Source: Bog-950 sp964615305 (GTDB taxonomy: Bacteria > Bacteroidota > Bacteroidia > Chitinophagales > LD1). From it: a stretch of 64,000 bases of DNA. The position numbers and the translations under genes were made by a program. Where the stretch lies: positions 1 to 64,000 of the forward strand of contig CAZTNA010000016.1 of assembly GCA_964615305.1 (NCBI GenBank), in the 5' to 3' direction. Every line of letters begins with the position of its first letter. Positions within the stretch are counted from its first letter, which is position 1. The notes beneath the pieces are model-generated. The model did not search any database and had not been told where the DNA came from. It worked only from the letters and a program-made list of their open reading frames with translations. Of the stretch, positions 1 through 8,958 are shown one piece after another.

Positions 1-2
1 CT

Positions 3-419
3 ACCGGATCTACTGGAGCCACAGGAGCTACAGGCACTACTGGAACAACAGGTGCAACTGGTTCTACGGGTGCCACTGGTTCTACCGGAACAACAGGAGC
101 AACAGGTATTACAGGAGATGTAGGAGCAACTGGTTCTACCGGTTCAACTGGTGCTACTGGCTTTACAGGTGCAACAGGAGCTACAGGCTCTACAGGTACC
201 ACTGGAGCTACGGGTTCTACCGGAACAACAGGTGCAACAGGTATTACAGGAGATGTAGGAGCAACAGGTGCCACTGGAGCCACTGGTGCAACAGGTGCTA
301 CCGGATCTACTGGAGCCATAGGTGCAACTGGTTCTACGGGTGCCACTGGTTCAACAGGCGCTACAGGTACCACTGGGGCTACCGGTGCTACAGGTGTAAC
401 GGGTGCGACAGGGCCAACA
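3..419 (+). repeat. collagen-like 9-bp-periodic DNA repeat
   Basis: This is coding repeat DNA built from GGN-ACN-GCN-like units. Longer near-identical blocks recur inside it. The stretch coding ITGDVGAT at about 108 reappears 135 bp later at about 243, and the first bases of the window reappear 297 bp later at about 298. Both offsets are multiples of 9, so the triplet register is kept. The array is likely to vary in length between strains. Confidence 0.85.
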
Positions 420-854
420 GGTCTAGTAACTCATAGAGTTGTAGGAACAACAGATGTATCTCTTGCGGCTAGTGTTTCTCCAGGTACCGCTTGGGCTCCA
501 ATGCCTCAAATGACTCTTTCGTTTACACCAATAAACCCAACAGTTTATGTGGAGTTTACAGCACGTTGTACGTATGCATCCACGCCAATAAACTATGATG
601 AACATAGAATACGCTACCGAGTGGTGCTAAATGGAACAGTAGTTAAAGAGTTTCATGCTTATGGACAAACGGTGTTCAACGCTACGCAGACAACTACGTT
701 TACGTATCCTTTAACTGGACTAATTGCTGGTGTAAACGTAGTGGAGGTTGAGTGGGCAGCGGAGTCGGTAAGTACTCCTGCCGTTACGTTTTACAACAAT
801 CCAGCAACACTGGCATATACATTCAGGTCGTTGATAGTAACTGATAAGCAGTAG
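3..854 (+). CDS. collagen-like GXY repeat protein (5' partial)
   Basis: The gene runs in from the left edge, so its start is not visible. The first ~140 visible codons are uninterrupted G-X-Y triplets, nearly all G-A-T, G-S-T or G-T-T, with occasional I, D, V, F and P. This is the pattern of bacterial collagen-like triple-helix proteins. The repeat stops near nucleotide 420 and is followed by a ~140-residue non-repetitive, Thr/Val/Tyr-rich domain that looks beta-structured and could be a globular head or trimerisation domain. The frame is continuous through the repeat into the stop at 852-854; an internal ATG at 501 is not the real start. The next gene follows after 29 bp in the same direction and is probably co-transcribed. 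A surface-exposed or secreted role is inferred; no signal peptide can be seen because the N-terminus is missing. Confidence 0.85.
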   Translation, partial: TGSTGATGATGTTGTTGATGSTGATGSTGTTGATGITGDVGATGSTGSTGATGFTGATGATGSTGTTGATGSTGTTGATGITGDVGATGATGATGATGATGSTGAIGATGSTGATGSTGATGTTGATGATGVTGATGPTGLVTHRVVGTTDVSLAASVSPGTAWAPMPQMTLSFTPINPTVYVEFTARCTYASTPINYDEHRIRYRVVLNGTVVKEFHAYGQTVFNATQTTTFTYPLTGLIAGVNVVEVEWAAESVSTPAVTFYNNPATLAYTFRSLIVTDKQ

Positions 855-883
855 GTGAGATGTAAAAGTGATAAACGGCAGCC

Positions 884-2902
884 ATGAAACACTGTTTAGT
901 TTTTTTTATTACCACGGCAGTTACTTTTGATGTTTTTTGTCAAGGGGAAGTAATTAACCCTACCCGAAGAGTTCCTTGGTGGACAGTGGGCAATGGTCAG
1001 ACTAATGATCCAGCTGCGCCAATAACTTACGGAACCTCTACTATTGGAGCGCTTGAACATTTTGCCGGCACGTTAGATGCTCAAGATTTTGTTTTGGGTA
1101 CAAATACTATTGAGCGTCTTAGAATTAAGCAAGCAACTGGTCTGATAGGTGTCGGTACGGCAACACCATCATCCAGATTAGATTTGGCTGGTGACATTGC
1201 TTTGCAAGAAGGGCCAGCCATAACAGTTGCTGCCGGAAATAATGCGTTGACCTTAACCGGTGAGTTCAGTCATTATCGGTTAACAGGAACGACAGCGTTT
1301 GCAGTTAATACAATTGCTAACGGAAACAACGGCCAAATAGTAACATTGATAAATGCTACCGGCCAGGTAATGACGGTAAACAATAACAATGCTGCCAATG
1401 GTATTCTAACTGGAGCGGGAGCTAATTTGGTTTCAAGCTCAGCTAGCAGTAATTCTGTTACGCTTATATATAATTCAACATTAGGTAGATGGATTGTAGT
1501 GTGTTCCACCGGGATGAGTAGTTCTGATGCCTGGCGAATAGGCGGTAATTCAGGGCTTACCAATCCCGCAGTTCCTTTTACGTATGGCGCCACCGCTATT
1601 GCAACTACAGAAAACTGGATAGGCAATACTGATGCCCGAGATTTTGTAGTTGGCACCAACAACATTGAACGATTTAGAGTAATGCAAAATACAGGTAGGG
1701 TTGGCATAGGAACGGCTACACCCTCTAAGCTGTTAGATGTTTATTCTGGAACATTAGATGCTATTTATGGACATAGCAACAACGTAGGGGCTTATGTTGG
1801 TTATGAAACAAACTTCAGTTTTGGAGTGCCTGCCCAAACCATTAATGGTGCAGGAATATTTGCAACCAACCCCACAGCGGGCTATACAAGCATTTATGCG
1901 CAATCTACGGGTGCTGCTACAGTGGCCGCCAATATCAACTACTCAGATGTTTGGATGGCATCTTACAATTATGTTCAAAATGGTAGCGCTATATATAACC
2001 CCTCAACTAACTACAACCAGTTAAGTGTTACCAATCCAGCTCTTGGGAACACTCACATGGCAGTTAGGGGTGTGTCGGACAGAGGCACAACAACAGGAAA
2101 CCCGGGTTACACTACAGGAGTTCAAGGTTTAGCGCTTACTCAAAATCAAGATGCAATAGCGGTTCAAGGTATCGCGCTCACCAGCGGTATTGTTAGGTTT
2201 GGTGGGTATTTTGAAGGGTTGTCTTATGGCGGAGTTTCACACGCTTACGCTTATGTTGGTGGTTCGCCAAATGCAGGAGTTACAGCCAGAAAAATTCTTG
2301 GAACGGGTACAGTTTCAGAAATTATTCCAACACCTAACCATGGGCGAATAACACTAACATGCCCTGAGTCACCGGAGTATTGGTATACTGATTATGGAAC
2401 AATAGAGTTGGTGAATGGTAGGGCACATGTAAACTTAGATCCAATTTTGGCGGATATAATTTTTGTAGATGACGATAACCCTTTACGGGTTTTTTGCACC
2501 CCTGTAAATATGCTTGAGTTTAATGGTGTAACCATAGTTAACCAATCCGCTACCGGTTTTGACTTAATAGAACTTAACGGGGGAAAGCACAGCGGCAAAC
2601 TGGATTACAACATTGTAGCTAAACCAAAAACCAATTACGGAGAGGGCCGGTTTCCTCAAGCGCCAGGACCTTCATATTTAAAAGCCGAGAAGGAACCTGT
2701 AGCAGCAAAAGCTTTAAATAACCCAGCTGATGGTAGAAAAGTATTCAGGTGGCCATCAGACCACGAAACATACGGATACGACCCGGAAACCCTGGTTGGT
2801 GTTGGCGAATTGATTCCGGCCGGTTCACATGCAGGTAAAATAAAGTTAGGTAACGGCAAATACGGAAATGGCGCGCCTGCACAAAAACCAAGCAGCGAGT
2901 AG
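884..2902 (+). CDS. secreted tail-fibre-like repeat protein
   Basis: A 672-residue protein with a probable signal peptide (about residues 1-20). It carries two copies of a ~70-residue module, residues 32-101 and 217-286. Each has a W-x-x-G-N start, a DAxDFVxGTN-IER core and a GTATPS-x-x-LD end. This module recurs in Bacteroidota surface proteins related to phage tail fibres and S74-type proteins. Between the copies lies a Gly/Asn/Thr-rich beta region. The C-terminal part (about 497-582) contains DYGTIELVNGRAHVNLDP and a later NGGKHSGKLDYNIVAK. I recognise this as a conserved terminal domain of many otherwise unrelated bacterial repeat proteins; its function is unknown to me. The tail beyond 590 is Pro/Lys/Gly-rich. 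It follows the collagen-like gene by 29 bp, so the pair may form surface appendages. No catalytic motif was seen. Confidence 0.7.
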   Translation: MKHCLVFFITTAVTFDVFCQGEVINPTRRVPWWTVGNGQTNDPAAPITYGTSTIGALEHFAGTLDAQDFVLGTNTIERLRIKQATGLIGVGTATPSSRLDLAGDIALQEGPAITVAAGNNALTLTGEFSHYRLTGTTAFAVNTIANGNNGQIVTLINATGQVMTVNNNNAANGILTGAGANLVSSSASSNSVTLIYNSTLGRWIVVCSTGMSSSDAWRIGGNSGLTNPAVPFTYGATAIATTENWIGNTDARDFVVGTNNIERFRVMQNTGRVGIGTATPSKLLDVYSGTLDAIYGHSNNVGAYVGYETNFSFGVPAQTINGAGIFATNPTAGYTSIYAQSTGAATVAANINYSDVWMASYNYVQNGSAIYNPSTNYNQLSVTNPALGNTHMAVRGVSDRGTTTGNPGYTTGVQGLALTQNQDAIAVQGIALTSGIVRFGGYFEGLSYGGVSHAYAYVGGSPNAGVTARKILGTGTVSEIIPTPNHGRITLTCPESPEYWYTDYGTIELVNGRAHVNLDPILADIIFVDDDNPLRVFCTPVNMLEFNGVTIVNQSATGFDLIELNGGKHSGKLDYNIVAKPKTNYGEGRFPQAPGPSYLKAEKEPVAAKALNNPADGRKVFRWPSDHETYGYDPETLVGVGELIPAGSHAGKIKLGNGKYGNGAPAQKPSSE

Positions 2903-2936
2903 GTGTTATGGTATTTAAAGGAAAAACACCATAAAG

Positions 2937-2965
2937 TTTTTTCACATCATTATTTTCTTACTTTC
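2937..2965 (+). promoter_or_regulatory. candidate Bacteroidota promoter for TonB receptor
   Basis: A TTTT run (2937-2940) lies 17 bp before TTACTTTC (2958-2965). This resembles the -33 TTTG and -7 TAnnTTTG elements of the Bacteroidota primary sigma factor. It would give a leader of about 40 nt before the start at 3009. The match is imperfect and was made by eye. Confidence 0.35.
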
Positions 2966-3008
2966 GAAACCGCCCGACAAAAACCCAATAAACATTCGGA
3001 AACAAACG

Positions 3009-5897
3009 ATGAAGAAATTTTTACTCTTAGTTACACTGTTTGCAACATCAGTTACGCTCTTTGCACAAACCAAAACCATTACCGGAAAAATTACTGACTC
3101 TAAAACAAAAGAACCCATGGTGGGTGCTACCATATTGGTAAAAGGCACCAAAGTGGGCACTGCCACAGATGTTGATGGTAATTTTAAGTTAGATATACCG
3201 GCTGACGCAAAAGTGTTGACCGTATCTTATGTTGGTTATACTGCGAAGGATTACCCTATAGGAAGCAGTGCAACATTTAATATAGATTTGGAAACCGCTG
3301 ACATACCCGGAAGCGAAGTGGTGGTTACTTCATCGAGAGTGGCGGAAAGCATTAAACAAGCACCTGTGCAAATTGAAAAGATGACTTCGCGCGAAATTAA
3401 GAGTGCCGCATCCGGAGATTTTTATCAAAGCATAGGTAACTATAAAGGTATTGACATTGTAACCACTTCGGCCGGATTTAAGGTAATTAACTTGCGCGGA
3501 TTCAGCGATACACGTTCGCTTAGAACTAAGCAGTTTATTGATGGTGTAGATAACGAAGCTCCCGGATTAAATTTTCCTGTAGGAAATATGGTGGGTGCAA
3601 ACGATCTGGACTTAGAAAGTGTTGAAATAGTTTCGGGTGCGGCATCTGCTTTGTATGGCGCTAATGCCATGCAAGGTGTTGTATCAATGCGTAGTAAAAA
3701 CCCATATGATTTTCAGGGATTTGCCGTGCAGTTGAAAGGAGGTGGTACCACCGTTCCAGGACCATTTTTAGATGCGCAGTTGCGCTATGCCCAAGCTTAT
3801 GGCAAAAACCAACGCTTTGCCTTTAAATTTACAGGCCAGTACACTCAACAAAAAGACTGGGTGGCTGACGACCCGGATTTAAACTTATATGGAGATATAG
3901 AAGCTGATGTAAACCTGAACTCAGCACTAAGACAAAAGCAGTACGATCCGGTAACTCCGGATTATACACAGGAGGATAAAGACAAGATTATTAAACTGAA
4001 TGGATGGCTAGATTTTAACCCTGCAGCCAGCGCCTTTGACACCTCAGCTCAAAATGGGTTTGTTCATGCAAAAGCCCCCGGCTATATGGAAAAAGATCTG
4101 GCTGACTATAACGCGAAAAGTTTGAAGTTTTCTGCCGGATTATACTATCGTTTTAAAAACGATATCGAACTTTCCGGTACATATAAATTTGGTTATGGCA
4201 CATCTGTGTATCAAGCAACGGCAAGGTACCAGATTAAGAACTTCACTTTCCATCAACCTAAGGTAGAGTTACGCGGCAAAAACTTTTTTGTGCGCGCTTA
4301 CGGTGCAATTGAAGATGCTGGCGATTCGTACAACATAGGGTTAACCGGCTCTTATATTTCAAGAGCGGCCTTGCGTTCTGACGGGTACGTATCGGAGTAT
4401 AGCAGTGTTTATTTTTCTACACTTGACACCTTGGTTGGCGGCTTTGCAGAATGTGAAGACTGTATTGAAGAAAACGACTGGAGAGTTGATAGCGCCCGAA
4501 GAGCAGCTCGTATTGCCGCTGAGAAAATGTGGTATGCACCGGGCTCACAACTTTTTAAAGATTCGTTTAATCGCTTTGTAAAAGAAAGCAACTCACTTGA
4601 GGGAACTAAGTTTTTTGATAAAAGCATGATGTACCATGTAGAAGGTCAATATGATTGGGACTTTGTAAAATGGCTTGATATTATAACAGGGGCTTCATAC
4701 AGAGTTTATTTGCCTAATAGCCGTGGAACAATTTTTGAAGATACTTCAGGCAGAAAAATTAGAGTACATGAGGTAGGGGCATACTTACAGTTAACAAAAC
4801 GACTGTTTAATGATAAATTTAAAATTATCGGCTCGGTACGCGTAGATAAAAACAGTAATTATAAGGCTCAGGTTTCTCCAAGAGCTTCATTGGTTTACAC
4901 CGTTACCGGGAAAAAGAGCGACCACACTTTCAGAGCTTCGGTTAGCTCGGCTTTCCGTACACCTACATTGCAGGACCAGTATTTGTATTTAGATGTGGGG
5001 CGTTTGTTTTTGATCGGAAACTCGAACGGGTACACGAACTTGTTTACGCGCGAATCTACCCTAGAGTATTACCGCCACTTTGATAAACAGAATCCGAATT
5101 ACGAGGAAGCCACATCATATTTACAATCAACTACGTTAGCACCGCTACGTCCGGAGCGGGCATTGGCTGTTGACTTCGGCTACCGTACCGAAATTGCTAA
5201 AAAGGTATTTATTGATCTTTCGGCTTATTGGACAAAGTATTACCACTTCATAGGTTTTCAACGTGTTGTGAGAACACTTTCCGGAAATGCTAACGCAGAG
5301 GTAGGCTCGAACGATTACCAGTCTGCAGTGGATTGTCTTATTGTTACTGATTCGCTAAATTCTAAAACAGACCAAAATGATGACCCATATTATAAGGTGT
5401 ATCAGGTTTGGGTAAATGCTCAAAATCCTGTACCTGCATGGGGAGCAGCTATCAGCATATCATATTATGTAGGCAAAGGTATTACGCCATATGTTAACTA
5501 CACATATGCCGACTTAGATGACAGCAACATTAAAAATGCCGGAGCAACAGTGTTGAGTGGTTTTAATACACCACGGCACAAGTTAAACATAGGTATTAAC
5601 GGTAACCGTGTAGTGGGTGGTTTAGGCTTTAGTGCTAACTTTAAACTAATACCTCAGAGCTTCGAATGGCAAAGCCCGTTTGCTGACGGTACTGTGCCAG
5701 CGTATCACACTCTCGATTTGCAGTTGTATTATGAAATTGAAAAAGCATACAGCACAGTGCGCATAGGAGGGTCTAATATTTATAACAACAAGTACATTAG
5801 CGCAGTTGGCTCTCCTAAATTAGGCGCCCTTTACTATGTGGCATGGACTTTTGACCTGAACGGATTTGGCAAAAAGAAAGAAGCGGCTACAAACTAA
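3009..5897 (+). CDS. TonB-dependent outer-membrane receptor
   Basis: A 962-residue outer-membrane transporter. Residues 1-20 form a signal peptide ending L-F-A-Q. Residues ~22-100 are a carboxypeptidase-regulatory-like (CarboxypepD_reg) domain with the typical GKITDSKTKEPMVGATI opening and DVDGNF turn. Residues ~108-235 are the plug, with EVVVTSSR, a ...NLRGFSD... segment and ASALYGANAMQGVVS. The rest is beta-barrel ending in aromatic-rich strands, the last near YYVAWTFDLNGFG. The length is normal for the family. No SusD-like partner follows, so it is not a classical SusCD pair; iron chelate, cobalamin or another ligand cannot be told from sequence. It is a single transcription unit closed by a strong terminator at 5922-5957. 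The start is set by the signal peptide. Confidence 0.93.
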   Translation: MKKFLLLVTLFATSVTLFAQTKTITGKITDSKTKEPMVGATILVKGTKVGTATDVDGNFKLDIPADAKVLTVSYVGYTAKDYPIGSSATFNIDLETADIPGSEVVVTSSRVAESIKQAPVQIEKMTSREIKSAASGDFYQSIGNYKGIDIVTTSAGFKVINLRGFSDTRSLRTKQFIDGVDNEAPGLNFPVGNMVGANDLDLESVEIVSGAASALYGANAMQGVVSMRSKNPYDFQGFAVQLKGGGTTVPGPFLDAQLRYAQAYGKNQRFAFKFTGQYTQQKDWVADDPDLNLYGDIEADVNLNSALRQKQYDPVTPDYTQEDKDKIIKLNGWLDFNPAASAFDTSAQNGFVHAKAPGYMEKDLADYNAKSLKFSAGLYYRFKNDIELSGTYKFGYGTSVYQATARYQIKNFTFHQPKVELRGKNFFVRAYGAIEDAGDSYNIGLTGSYISRAALRSDGYVSEYSSVYFSTLDTLVGGFAECEDCIEENDWRVDSARRAARIAAEKMWYAPGSQLFKDSFNRFVKESNSLEGTKFFDKSMMYHVEGQYDWDFVKWLDIITGASYRVYLPNSRGTIFEDTSGRKIRVHEVGAYLQLTKRLFNDKFKIIGSVRVDKNSNYKAQVSPRASLVYTVTGKKSDHTFRASVSSAFRTPTLQDQYLYLDVGRLFLIGNSNGYTNLFTRESTLEYYRHFDKQNPNYEEATSYLQSTTLAPLRPERALAVDFGYRTEIAKKVFIDLSAYWTKYYHFIGFQRVVRTLSGNANAEVGSNDYQSAVDCLIVTDSLNSKTDQNDDPYYKVYQVWVNAQNPVPAWGAAISISYYVGKGITPYVNYTYADLDDSNIKNAGATVLSGFNTPRHKLNIGINGNRVVGGLGFSANFKLIPQSFEWQSPFADGTVPAYHTLDLQLYYEIEKAYSTVRIGGSNIYNNKYISAVGSPKLGALYYVAWTFDLNGFGKKKEAATN

Positions 5898-5921
5898 GAT
5901 AACGATGGTTCGTATGAAAGC

Positions 5922-5957
5922 AAAAAGGGTTAACTCGCCAATGAGTTAGCCCTTTTT
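5922..5957. terminator. bidirectional rho-independent terminator
   Basis: An inverted repeat GGGTTAACTC / GAGTTAGCCC with a 6-base loop and one G-T wobble, flanked by A5 on the left and T5 on the right. It lies between the converging TonB-receptor gene and the flavoprotein gene, so it can serve both strands. Confidence 0.85.
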
Positions 5958-5977
5958 GTTTGAGCTACTTTAATAAA

Positions 5978-7231
5978 TTAGACTGATTGTGCCGCCAGCC
6001 ATGCTGTGGTCCAGGCTGCCTGAAAGTTGAATCCGCCAGTAATAGCGTCAATATCTAATACTTCACCGGCAAAGTAGAGCCCCGGTATTTTTTTTGACTG
6101 CATGGTTTTAAAATCAACCTCTCGCAAATCAACACCTCCTGCTGTTACAAACTCATCTTTAAATGTTGATTTGCCATTTACTCTGAACAGCGAGGCGGTA
6201 AGCACAGAAGCGATAGATTCTATTTTTGCGTTTGATAAATCAGCATAGTTTGGGTTAGTGTTTATGGAACGAACGTTTTGAGCATTGCCTGTATTTGACA
6301 ATTGGTAGCTTATAATTCTTTCCCATAAACGTTTAGGCAAACCAAACAGCGGATTAGCCCCCACATTTTTTTTTGCATTATTCTTTTTGAAAAGATACAG
6401 AGTGTCTTTTACTTCATTAAAACTTCTGCCGCACCAATTTACTTCCACATCAAACTTGTAGTTTAGGTTGGCAAGCTCACGTGCAGCTAAAGCAGAGAGC
6501 TTAAGAATAGCCGGCCCGCTTAACCCCCAATGAGTAATTAACAGTGCTGAATTTTGAATGGTAAATTTTGAATTTGATAAAAGGTGAACGGTGGCAGAAT
6601 CAACAGACAACCCCTGCAAGCCATTAATACGCTCATCTCTAATGTTGAATGTAAATAACGATGCAACAGGCGGTACTATATTATGCCCAGCTTTTTCAAG
6701 AACTTTCCAAACACTGTGCGATGAGCCAGTGGTAACAATAATACTATCAGCCACTATAAGACCAACGGCACTTGAATAGATTTTAAACTTCGAATCTTCA
6801 ACACTAAATTGATCTACACCACACTGCATTTTTATATGAATGCCTAACTGTGTTGCTTGCTGCAAAAAACAATCAATAATGGTTTGCGAAGAGTCCGTGG
6901 AAGGAAACATCCGTCCATCACCTTCGCGTTTAATTTCCACCCCATATTCACGAAACCAATCAATGGTATGTGAAGGATTAAAGCGTGTAAAGGGGCCGAG
7001 CAACTGTTTTTCACCTCGGGGATAATTTTTTACCAGCTCGTGCGGGTTGAAGGTGGCATTTGTAACATTGCAGCGGCCGCCACCACTTACTTTCACTTTA
7101 TTTAAAACTGTAGATGATTTTTCAAGAATGGTAACCTTGTAGTCAGGATTTTTTTGAGCACAGTTAATAGCAGCAAAAAACCCGGCAGCTCCACCGCCAA
7201 TTACTACTACATGCTTATCAGGAGCCGCCAA
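5978..7231 (-). CDS. BaiN/HI0933-family FAD-dependent oxidoreductase
   Basis: A 417-residue flavoprotein of the HI0933/BaiN family (NAD(P)/FAD-dependent oxidoreductase). The N-terminal Rossmann motif is VVVIGGGAAGFFAA (about residues 8-21). The family signatures SGGGRCNVTN and EGDGRMFPSTDSSQTI follow. The C-terminus has PGLYFAGEVLDIDAITGGFN, which closes the FAD site. The physiological substrate of most members is unknown; BaiN itself reduces bile-acid intermediates. The most plausible start is a TTG at 7231, because no in-frame ATG lies between it and the upstream gene and the Rossmann strand begins 8 residues later. It sits 26 bp after hpt on the same strand and is probably co-transcribed. 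Confidence 0.88.
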   Translation of the reverse strand: MAAPDKHVVVIGGGAAGFFAAINCAQKNPDYKVTILEKSSTVLNKVKVSGGGRCNVTNATFNPHELVKNYPRGEKQLLGPFTRFNPSHTIDWFREYGVEIKREGDGRMFPSTDSSQTIIDCFLQQATQLGIHIKMQCGVDQFSVEDSKFKIYSSAVGLIVADSIIVTTGSSHSVWKVLEKAGHNIVPPVASLFTFNIRDERINGLQGLSVDSATVHLLSNSKFTIQNSALLITHWGLSGPAILKLSALAARELANLNYKFDVEVNWCGRSFNEVKDTLYLFKKNNAKKNVGANPLFGLPKRLWERIISYQLSNTGNAQNVRSINTNPNYADLSNAKIESIASVLTASLFRVNGKSTFKDEFVTAGGVDLREVDFKTMQSKKIPGLYFAGEVLDIDAITGGFNFQAAWTTAWLAAQSV

Positions 7232-7257
7232 TTTGTAAACATTTTCACAGTGATAAT

Positions 7258-7800
7258 TTACCCTTCAGTTACCTGATAAATATCTCGGAGGTTTCTACCA
7301 AGCCCATCATAATCGAGGCCATAACCCACAATAAATTCGTTGGGTATTTCCATGCCAACATAATCAATTTTAATTTCGGCTTGTAAAGCTTTTGGCTTAA
7401 ACAACAGCGTAGCAATTTTTACCGATGCCGGATTTTGCTCTAAAAAAGAAGGCAGAATCTTAGCGAGTGTGTGACCGGTGTCCACAATGTCTTCAATGAT
7501 AATTACGTGGCGACCTTCGATAGATTCGTTTAAACCAATGAGAGAGGCAAGTTTGCCGGTAGATTGTGTCCCCTGATACGAAACCGCCTTTACAAAACTA
7601 AGCTCACAATCAAGCATGAGCTCCTTGAGTAGGTCAGAGGCAAACATAAAAGAGCCGTTAAGCACAGGAACCAATAATGGGCGCTTGCCTATATAATCTT
7701 CATTAATTAGATGTGCTACGTTTCTTACAGCCGAAAGTATTTCGGATTCACTCTTAAAAATACGGAAGGTTTTGTCGTTCAGCCGAACCTGCTTTTCCAT
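7258..7800 (-). CDS. hpt: hypoxanthine phosphoribosyltransferase
   Basis: Purine salvage enzyme that transfers phosphoribose from PRPP to hypoxanthine or guanine. With the ATG at 7800 the protein is 180 residues, the usual length. A TTG 18 bp upstream would add six residues without family support. The PRPP-binding motif IIEDIVDTGHTL is at about residues 101-112. The PPi-loop segment VPVLNGSFMFASDL is at about 45-57 and the substrate-side VGYGLDYDG is near the C-terminus. It is first in a two-gene unit with the BaiN-like flavoprotein. It acts in the cytoplasm. Nothing is unusual apart from the partner. Confidence 0.95.
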   Translation of the reverse strand: MEKQVRLNDKTFRIFKSESEILSAVRNVAHLINEDYIGKRPLLVPVLNGSFMFASDLLKELMLDCELSFVKAVSYQGTQSTGKLASLIGLNESIEGRHVIIIEDIVDTGHTLAKILPSFLEQNPASVKIATLLFKPKALQAEIKIDYVGMEIPNEFIVGYGLDYDGLGRNLRDIYQVTEG

Positions 7801-7934
7801 GCATCTGTGTTTTGTCAAATATCAGAAATTAAGCAGCAAGAAAAAAGTATTAGTGTTTGCAGTTGCCAGTGAACGCAACTTACGTAGTTTACATTTTCAT
7901 GAACTTACTACTGCCACCTAACTTATCCGTACAA

Positions 7935-8600
7935 TTATTTTTTCAGCTTATTTGAGAAATATTTTTCAAACTTTTCCACCTTTGGCACTATTACCAAAGA
8001 GCAATACTGATTTTTTTCTTTATTCAGGTTGTAGTAATTCTGATGATAATCTTCGGCTTTATAAAAAACACTGAAAGGAGACAACTCCGTTACAATTGTA
8101 TTGTTAAACGCGCCACTGGTGTTTAACCCTGCAATTATTTCTTGCGCTGTTTTTTTCTGCTCCTCGTTTCTATAAAAAATTACAGAGCGATATTGAGTGC
8201 CCTCATCGCCTCCCTGGCGGTTGAGTGTGGTGGGGTCGTGAGTTTTAAAGAACACCTCTAAAATTTCGGTAAGAGATATTTTGTTGGGGTCAAATACAAT
8301 TTCAGTGCACTCCGCATGACCTGTTAGGCCACTACACACTTCTTTGTATGTGGGATTTTTGATTTTACCACCACTGTAACCGCTCACAACAGAACTTACA
8401 CCGTTAAGCCGCTGAAAGATTGCTTCCGTACACCAAAAGCAGCCGCCACCAAATGTTATTGTATCTGTTTTAATGTCCATGGTATTTGATGAATTGTTTT
8501 TTGCCGGTAATAAAGTAGTAGTCGTGTTTCGCTGACCGCACGAATAATGCGAAGAAACAAAAAGAAACACAAGCGTAAACGGAATAATTTTAGTGTACAT
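7935..8600 (-). CDS. msrA: peptide-methionine (S)-S-oxide reductase, lipoprotein form
   Basis: MsrA reduces methionine-(S)-sulfoxide in proteins. With the ATG at 8600 the protein is 221 residues; a GTG at 8642 would put 14 polar residues before the signal sequence and is less likely. Residues 1-20 are hydrophobic and end S-S-H-Y-S-C21, a plausible lipobox, so the enzyme is probably an envelope lipoprotein and not cytoplasmic. The catalytic motif GGGCFWCTEA is at 51-60 with Cys54. The downstream family blocks GYSGGKIKNPTYKEVCSG, HAE and GGDEGTQYRSVIF are all present. No MsrB domain is fused. It stands alone, 134 bp before hpt on the same strand. Envelope methionine repair is inferred from the lipobox. 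Confidence 0.92.
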   Translation of the reverse strand: MYTKIIPFTLVFLFVSSHYSCGQRNTTTTLLPAKNNSSNTMDIKTDTITFGGGCFWCTEAIFQRLNGVSSVVSGYSGGKIKNPTYKEVCSGLTGHAECTEIVFDPNKISLTEILEVFFKTHDPTTLNRQGGDEGTQYRSVIFYRNEEQKKTAQEIIAGLNTSGAFNNTIVTELSPFSVFYKAEDYHQNYYNLNKEKNQYCSLVIVPKVEKFEKYFSNKLKK

Positions 8601-8958
8601 ATATTGGTGGCTATCAGAAGTAAAAATGATTTCTAAACACACATACGAAATTAAGTGACGTTTGGGTTGTAGGTTTGTGTTGTCGGGTTTTTCAATGTAT
8701 GGCTTTATTGGGTTTGTATTTGAAGTAGGTTAATGTTTTTACCGGCTGTTGCCGCAGTAGTGCGTGTTGGAGCTAACCAATAAGCACTCACATAAAAAAC
8801 AACGAAATAAGATGGTGATTGTGTAGGTGGTAAACCAACAAGGACATTACCGCCTCTCTGAAAAGACAACATTTTTTTATTTGACATCTTAGTTTAGTTC
8901 TTATTTTCGAATAACTATAGCCATACAAATAAGACGATAAAGTACTGGCATCGACTCT
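8601..8958. other. 358-bp divergent intergenic region
   Basis: This region separates the divergent msrA and the unknown helical-protein gene. I find no convincing gene in it. A 60-codon open frame on the minus strand (8705-8887) has an amino-acid mix unlike a folded protein and no supporting start context. The right end holds a candidate promoter for the gene at 8959. The middle is G/T-rich on the plus strand and has no clear stem-loop or tRNA-like fold by eye. It could contain a dispersed intergenic repeat, which this window alone cannot show. Confidence 0.5.
8880..8909 (+). promoter_or_regulatory. candidate Bacteroidota promoter
   Basis: TTTG (8880-8883) and TATTTTCG (8902-8909) are separated by 18 bp, close to the TTTG / TAnnTTTG pattern. 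It would start transcription about 45 nt before the GTG start at 8959 and supports that start for the downstream gene. Confidence 0.4.

Noticed and set aside
3..419. Tandem repeats that might be a CRISPR array
   Set aside because: The repeats keep a 9-bp coding period and an open GXY frame that continues into a normal protein end. There are no unique spacers.
1273..1707. 144-codon minus-strand open frame inside the tail-fibre-like gene
   Set aside because: It is antisense to a well-supported coding region and its composition is that of a complement frame. No motif or start context.
3..2902. Prophage tail region at the left edge
   Set aside because: The tail-fibre-like protein has a signal peptide, and no capsid, portal, tape-measure or integrase gene is seen. 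Surface proteins fit better.
3009..5897. SusC of a SusCD polysaccharide-utilisation pair
   Set aside because: No SusD-like lipoprotein follows; the gene is closed by a terminator and the next gene is on the other strand.
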